This document shows, piece by piece, positions 60,141 through 64,000 of a DNA stretch of 64,000 nt. The position numbers and the translations under genes are program-made. Position 1 is the first letter of the stretch. Each line of letters starts with the position of its first letter. The DNA lies in assembly GCF_001514115.1 (NCBI RefSeq), contig NZ_KQ948472.1, positions 103,601-167,600 of the forward strand, in the 5' to 3' direction. The stretch is from Streptomyces olivochromogenes (lineage in GTDB: Bacteria; Actinomycetota; Actinomycetes; Streptomycetales; Streptomycetaceae). The notes below the pieces were generated by a model, which worked only from the letters and a program-made list of their open reading frames with translations, was not told the origin of the DNA and ran no database searches.

Positions 60141-60332
60141 ATGTCTGCGACTGGAACCCCCCTGTATTCCGCGGCACTCATCCGGGAAGGCGGTGCCTGC
60201 GAACTCGTCGTGCCCGATCGCCGGCGCCACACCGTGCGGCCTGCATGCGTGTCCACGAGGGCGGTGGAACAGCTTCCCGCTTCTCTTGCCAAGCCCAGCT
60301 CCCTGCACCTGTGCGGGATCCGTCGGCGATGA
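60141..60332 (+). CDS. 63-residue protein, paralogue of the one at 50246
   Basis: Aligns with the 62-residue protein through LYSAALIREGGACELVVPD (against LYAAELVQEDGAYKLVVQD) and through the helix AVEQLPASLAK (against AVDRLPTFLSV). The ATG at 60141 is preceded by GAGGCAGG. Its TGA overlaps the ATG of the type II thioesterase gene (ATGA), so the two are translationally coupled. The family is unknown to me; the recurrence beside NRPS-related genes suggests an accessory role in peptide biosynthesis. Confidence 0.65.
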   Translation: MSATGTPLYSAALIREGGACELVVPDRRRHTVRPACVSTRAVEQLPASLAKPSSLHLCGIRRR

Positions 60333-61078
60333 CGGCGACCGAAGCGAAGAAGTGGTTCCGTGTTCACCGGCGTGCGGCGGACCCCAGGCTGAGACTGGTG
60401 TGTTTCCCGCACGCCGGCGGCACGGCACAGTTGTTCCACGGCTGGCCCGCGCTGCTGCCGGCGGACGTCGAGGTGCTCGCCGTGCGGTACCCCGGCCGCC
60501 AGGACCGGCTTGCGGAAACCTGCATCGAGGACATGGCCACCCTGGCCGACACGATCGAGGACGCACTGCGGCCCTGGCTCGACCGGCCGCTGGCGTTCTT
60601 CGGGCACAGCATGGGCGCCTGCGTCGCCTACGAGGTGGCCCTGCGGCTGGAGGCCCGCGGCATCGTCCCCGAGCACCTGCTGGTCTCCGCACACGAAGCC
60701 CCCCAGTGGGCCGAATGCGTTGCGCTGCACGACGCCGACGACGAAACCCTGATCACCCATGTCCGGCACCTCGGAGACCTGCACTCGGAGGCCTACGACA
60801 TCCCGGAGCTGCGTGACCTGCTGCTGCCCGCCCTCCGTTCGGACTACCGGCTGATCGAGGGCTACCACCCCCCGAATCCGGCTCCGGTCAAGGCGCCGAT
60901 CACCGCGTACGTCGGCCAGGACGATCCGAGTTGCGTACTCGACGGGGTCCTCGCCTGGTCCGGCCTGACCGCCCCGGGCTCCTTCGAGCTGTGCCCGTTC
61001 CCCGGGGACCACTTCTACCTCGCAGCCCGGGAGGCCGAAGTGGTCGCAGACGTGGCAGCACGCCTTGCGCGCGCGTGA
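60329..61078 (+). CDS. Type II thioesterase (NRPS editing)
   Basis: A 249-residue alpha/beta hydrolase of the external thioesterase family. CFPHAGGTAQLFHGW forms the oxyanion region, FFGHSMGACVAYE contains the nucleophilic serine, and the C-terminal FPGDHFYL contains the catalytic histidine. These enzymes remove misprimed or stalled acyl groups from carrier domains. The start overlaps the preceding small gene by 4 bases. It lies 12 kb from the NRPS gene beyond the importer operon, but it is the only type II thioesterase in the window and probably serves that synthetase. Confidence 0.9.
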   Translation: MTATEAKKWFRVHRRAADPRLRLVCFPHAGGTAQLFHGWPALLPADVEVLAVRYPGRQDRLAETCIEDMATLADTIEDALRPWLDRPLAFFGHSMGACVAYEVALRLEARGIVPEHLLVSAHEAPQWAECVALHDADDETLITHVRHLGDLHSEAYDIPELRDLLLPALRSDYRLIEGYHPPNPAPVKAPITAYVGQDDPSCVLDGVLAWSGLTAPGSFELCPFPGDHFYLAAREAEVVADVAARLARA

Positions 61079-61338
61079 GGCGCTGGTCAGGCCTGACGGC
61101 GAATGCCCGTATCGAGATCCTGGAAGACCACGGCGCACACCCACAGGTCCCGGACTGTGCGCGGTCGGTTCCTGGCAGGGTCCGCACGGTGTCGGCGGCT
61201 GCCCGGCCGTGACGGAAGGCGGGGCCCCGGCACCGCGCATGGCGCCCGCGGGGTTCCCAGGGGACGATGGTTGTACCGGTCGCTGAGACGTGCGGTGTCC
61301 CCGGCAGCGGCCGCGAAGGCTGGGACGGAGAAGGGACT

Positions 61339-62481
61339 ATGCGACCGGGAACACGTGCCGCCGACGCGATACTCCGGCTGCTCGGCCGGGACTGGGCCGG
61401 GCTGGGCATTGCTCTGCTACCGGCGGCCGGGGGTGCGCGGTGTGTATCCAGGGGGACCGGCCGGCGGATTCTCGGTGGTGTGCTGTGGGCCGTGGCCCTC
61501 GCACTCAGTCTCGGGTCGTTCCGCCATTTGGTGCACGTGGGCCGGATACGGGTGAGGTATCCGCCACCCGGACGAATGGTCGACGTGGGCGGCTACCGCA
61601 TGCATGTCCTGGCCGAGGGAGACGCCGGACCGAAGCCAACCGTGGTCTGGATGCCGGGCGGCCATACCGGCGGGTACGCCATGTACCGGCTGCACGCGCT
61701 GGCGCGCGAACGGACGCGTTCGGTCCTGGTGGACCGTCCGGGCTCCGGCTGGAGCGACCTGGGCCCGTTCCCGCGCACGACGGCCGGCGAAGCCGTCGAA
61801 CTGCTCACGGCGCTGGAGCGGGCCGGCGAAAAGGGACCCTACGTATTCGTGGGGCATTCTTTCGGGGGACTGCTCATGGCCAACGCCGCCAGGCGCCGCC
61901 CCGACCTGGTGGCCGGCCTGGTGCTGCTCGATCCCACCCCGCCCGATGTCGTCGCCTTCGGCCCGCCACTCCCGGCCCTGCGGCATACCGTGAGGGACCA
62001 GACCACCCTCGCACTGCGCCACCTCTTCGGCCTCCACGCCCTCGCGCCCAAGAACGAGGCGCATTCTCCCGAAGACCCGACGCATGTTCTCGCCGTGATC
62101 GAGACCAGGACCAAGGCGAACTGCGCCGCGGCATCGATCCTGCGAGAGCTGTCGCCGGGCGGCATCACCCGAGTCGGTTGGCAGACGGTCGTGTACGACG
62201 GCGAACTCGGCTCGCTGCCTCTCCTCCTCGTGGCGCCACGCGATCTGACGGGCGGTGGCGAGATCTTCGACGCGGTCGACGATCCGGAGGAGAGCGCCCG
62301 GGTTCGACACTTCCTGCTCACCGCGAGAGACCGCTTCCTCACAGCCTCCAGCTCGGCCCGGAGGGTCTATACCCCGGAGGGAACCGGCCACGACTTTCCC
62401 GACCGCGTACCCGAGTTCGTTGTGCATGTGGTGGGCTCTCTGCTGGACGAACGCGGGCCGGGCGGAGCCGATCCGTTGTGA
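61339..62481 (+). CDS. Alpha/beta hydrolase with N-terminal membrane anchor
   Basis: A 380-residue protein. A hydrophobic segment (about residues 50-66, GGVLWAVALALSLGSF) would anchor it in the membrane, followed by an alpha/beta-hydrolase domain. VVWMPGGHTGGYAMY is the oxyanion loop, VDRPGSGWSD a typical strand-4 motif, VGHSFGGLL the nucleophile elbow, and TGHDFPDRVP the region of the terminal His. GGAGAAGGG precedes the ATG at 61339, which I choose over 61267. The substrate is unknown; it resembles generic hydrolases of the proline-iminopeptidase/esterase type. Confidence 0.82.
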   Translation: MRPGTRAADAILRLLGRDWAGLGIALLPAAGGARCVSRGTGRRILGGVLWAVALALSLGSFRHLVHVGRIRVRYPPPGRMVDVGGYRMHVLAEGDAGPKPTVVWMPGGHTGGYAMYRLHALARERTRSVLVDRPGSGWSDLGPFPRTTAGEAVELLTALERAGEKGPYVFVGHSFGGLLMANAARRRPDLVAGLVLLDPTPPDVVAFGPPLPALRHTVRDQTTLALRHLFGLHALAPKNEAHSPEDPTHVLAVIETRTKANCAAASILRELSPGGITRVGWQTVVYDGELGSLPLLLVAPRDLTGGGEIFDAVDDPEESARVRHFLLTARDRFLTASSSARRVYTPEGTGHDFPDRVPEFVVHVVGSLLDERGPGGADPL

Positions 62482-62639
62482 TCCCGTTCCGCAGCCACGG
62501 TCTGCCCAGGTGCGCAGTCCGAACGAATGAAAAGCGTCGGCGTCCCCGGGCGCATCGGCCGAGGGCCGACTACGGTGTTTTTGGCGGGGGTGACCGTGCC
62601 ATGTGCAACCGTGCCGTGTACAGAAGAGAGGGTTCACTC

Positions 62640-62897
62640 ATGCCCCCTGTAGTTCCTCCCCCCTTTCTCGTTGGCCTCGTCGCGGCCCCTCTGGTCAAGA
62701 GAGTGGCGAAACCGCTGGTGCGAGGCATCATCAAGACGTCGATCGGCCTGACCCTCGAAGTCAGACGCGCAGCCATCGAGGCGGGCGAGGAGATTCAGGG
62801 CATCACCTCCCAAGTGGCTGCCGAGAAGCTGGCGAGTTCGGCTCGCACACGTCGTGTGGAAGCCGGCGGCGAGGCAACGGCGCAGGCTGCTCGCTGA
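62640..62897 (+). CDS. DUF5132 small protein, paralogue 3 of 3
   Basis: An 85-residue protein, MPPVVPPPFLVGLVAAPLVK at the start, then KPLVRGIIKTSIGLTLEVRR and a short charged tail. The leader before the ATG (ACAGAAGAGAGGG) resembles that of copy 2 (ACAGAAGAGAAGG), suggesting that these two are the more recent pair. It follows the membrane hydrolase gene; no transporter is adjacent. Confidence 0.8.
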   Translation: MPPVVPPPFLVGLVAAPLVKRVAKPLVRGIIKTSIGLTLEVRRAAIEAGEEIQGITSQVAAEKLASSARTRRVEAGGEATAQAAR

Positions 62898-64000
62898 CCC
62901 GCCGTTTCCCACGGCTGCACGGACTACGCGTGGGGGAGCGAACCCGTCGCACAACGGTGCGCGGCGCTTGCCCTTGCACGTGCCGGGGCGGGGCGGGCTG
63001 CGCGGATGGCCGTCAATCCATCGGACGACGGCACCGATCCGCCGAGGAATCCGCTCCGCCACACGTGGACGCCCTGTGGACCCCCTCCCTCAGGCGTGGT
63101 GCCGCTTGCCACGCACGGATGCCAACTTGCCCAGCGCGGCGTACCTGCCCCGCCCGCTGGGGTCTTCCGTGGTCGCCGTGCATGCCACGCAGCGCGACCC
63201 CGGCCGACGTGGGGATGTTCCGAAGGCCATGAAGATGGTCTCGCCGGCCGAAGAGTGGTCCCCGCCGACCCGGCCAGTACCTGCCCTTGGGGGGCCAAGC
63301 ACCACCGCTTCTCCGCCCCCTCCACCGCGTGATGGTCCCCTGCGTCGACGCGGCAGGAACAAGCGCGACTCCGCCGCATCGCGGGCATCCACCACAACAG
63401 CGACGGCACAGCCGACTACAACATCAACTCCCATGACTGCCCCACTGAACAGAAAAACCGCCACTCGGAATGACGCCTGCCAGCCATCCGGCCAACATGG
63501 GCACCGCGCCGCCCGTCCCCGGACCGGGGGCTCCTCTGGGGAGAATCCGGGGAGTATGCGCGGCCCTGGGGAGCGTGTGGGGAGGGTTCCAGCACCCCCG
63601 TCGACAACAGGGCGTTCGCCGAGCTCGCATTGGCGTATAGAGCCGAAAGGGCGCCCGTCAGCGGTGGGAGCCCTCTGGGACTTTTCTGGGACTTCCGGCC
63701 CCATCAACCGGCACGAACGTGAAACAGCTGAAAGGTCATTCGCGCAGGTCAGCGACCATCAGTCACTCATCGCGGCAGGTCACCGCGTTCACTGGTCTCT
63801 TCCGGGACAAGTGATCATCAGGCACCAGCAGCTCCGCGCAGAACGTCGCCCGCCCTCGGCGCCTCATAGATACGCGCCACCCGACAGGGCCTGACCTGCC
63901 CAACAGTTCACCTGGCACCCCATCAGGGCGAGCGTCAAATGAGCGTCACGAGCTTCATTTCAGCGTCAAGATATCGCCTGCAACGCCCACACCGCACATA
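62898..64000. other. No supportable gene at the right end
   Basis: About 1.1 kb with overlapping open frames on both strands, none with a convincing start, composition or recognisable domain. Composition changes several times along it, and it may contain decayed gene fragments. No tRNA, terminal repeat or clear att site was found. Confidence 0.5.

Noticed and set aside
63600..64000. Possible attachment site or tRNA end at the right edge
   Set aside because: No cloverleaf, CCA end, integrase gene or repeated core could be identified.

Overview
The window is high-GC actinobacterial DNA. The GC-rich third codon positions, GTG starts, short Shine-Dalgarno sites and gene families all point to Streptomyces or a close relative such as Kitasatospora. 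No rRNA, tRNA or CRISPR array was recognised.

Layout. 0-7 kb: a signalling locus in which a PAS-GAF-PP2C-HATPase (RsbU-type) gene and a divergent PucR-type regulator sit beside a decayed phosphatase copy and a truncated second PucR copy. 7-13.5 kb: catabolic genes (fumarylacetoacetase-family hydrolase, enoyl-CoA hydratase, a large FAD/Fe-S oxidoreductase, acyl-CoA dehydrogenase). 13.5-16.1 kb: a graveyard of mobile-element remnants (ISKra4-like, IS110-like, ISL3-like, group II intron reverse transcriptase) plus a frameshifted hypothetical gene. 16.1-20.3 kb: a type III PLP decarboxylase, a GNAT acetyltransferase, an MFS stub and a GlnA-like ligase, suggesting polyamine or amine chemistry, followed by an IS630 tail. 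21-50.5 kb: the centre of interest, a DUF5132 protein, an ABC exporter with an HMA-like N-terminus, a single 7,994-residue NRPS, then MbtH, cytochrome P450, an SRPBCC protein and a 62-residue protein. A strong bidirectional hairpin ends this block. 50.5-59.4 kb: a convergent five-gene operon for a peptide-type ABC importer plus an FAD amine oxidase, with a divergent DUF885 metallopeptidase-like gene. 59.5-62.9 kb: two more DUF5132 genes, a paralogue of the 62-residue protein translationally coupled to a type II thioesterase, and a membrane-anchored alpha/beta hydrolase. The last 1.1 kb shows no supportable gene.

How the genes work together. By eye the NRPS reads C-A-T, C-A(Thr)-T, C-A-T, C-A(Pro)-T, C-A(Phe)-T, C-A(Tyr)-NMT-T, C-A(Val-like)-T-TE, with no epimerisation domain. 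Thr at position 2, Pro at 4, Phe at 5, N-methyl-Tyr at 6 and a Val-like residue at 7, with an adjacent P450, match the plan of the cyanopeptolin family: acyl-X-Thr-X-Ahp-Phe-NMeTyr-Val, closed as a Thr-O to C-terminal lactone. In this reading Ahp (3-amino-6-hydroxy-2-piperidone) is made from proline by the P450. The cluster is therefore proposed to make an Ahp-cyclodepsipeptide protease inhibitor, of the type known from cyanobacteria and myxobacteria and, to my recollection, from Streptomyces as streptopeptolin. The residues at positions 1 and 3, the acyl starter, and the roles of the SRPBCC and 62-residue proteins remain open.
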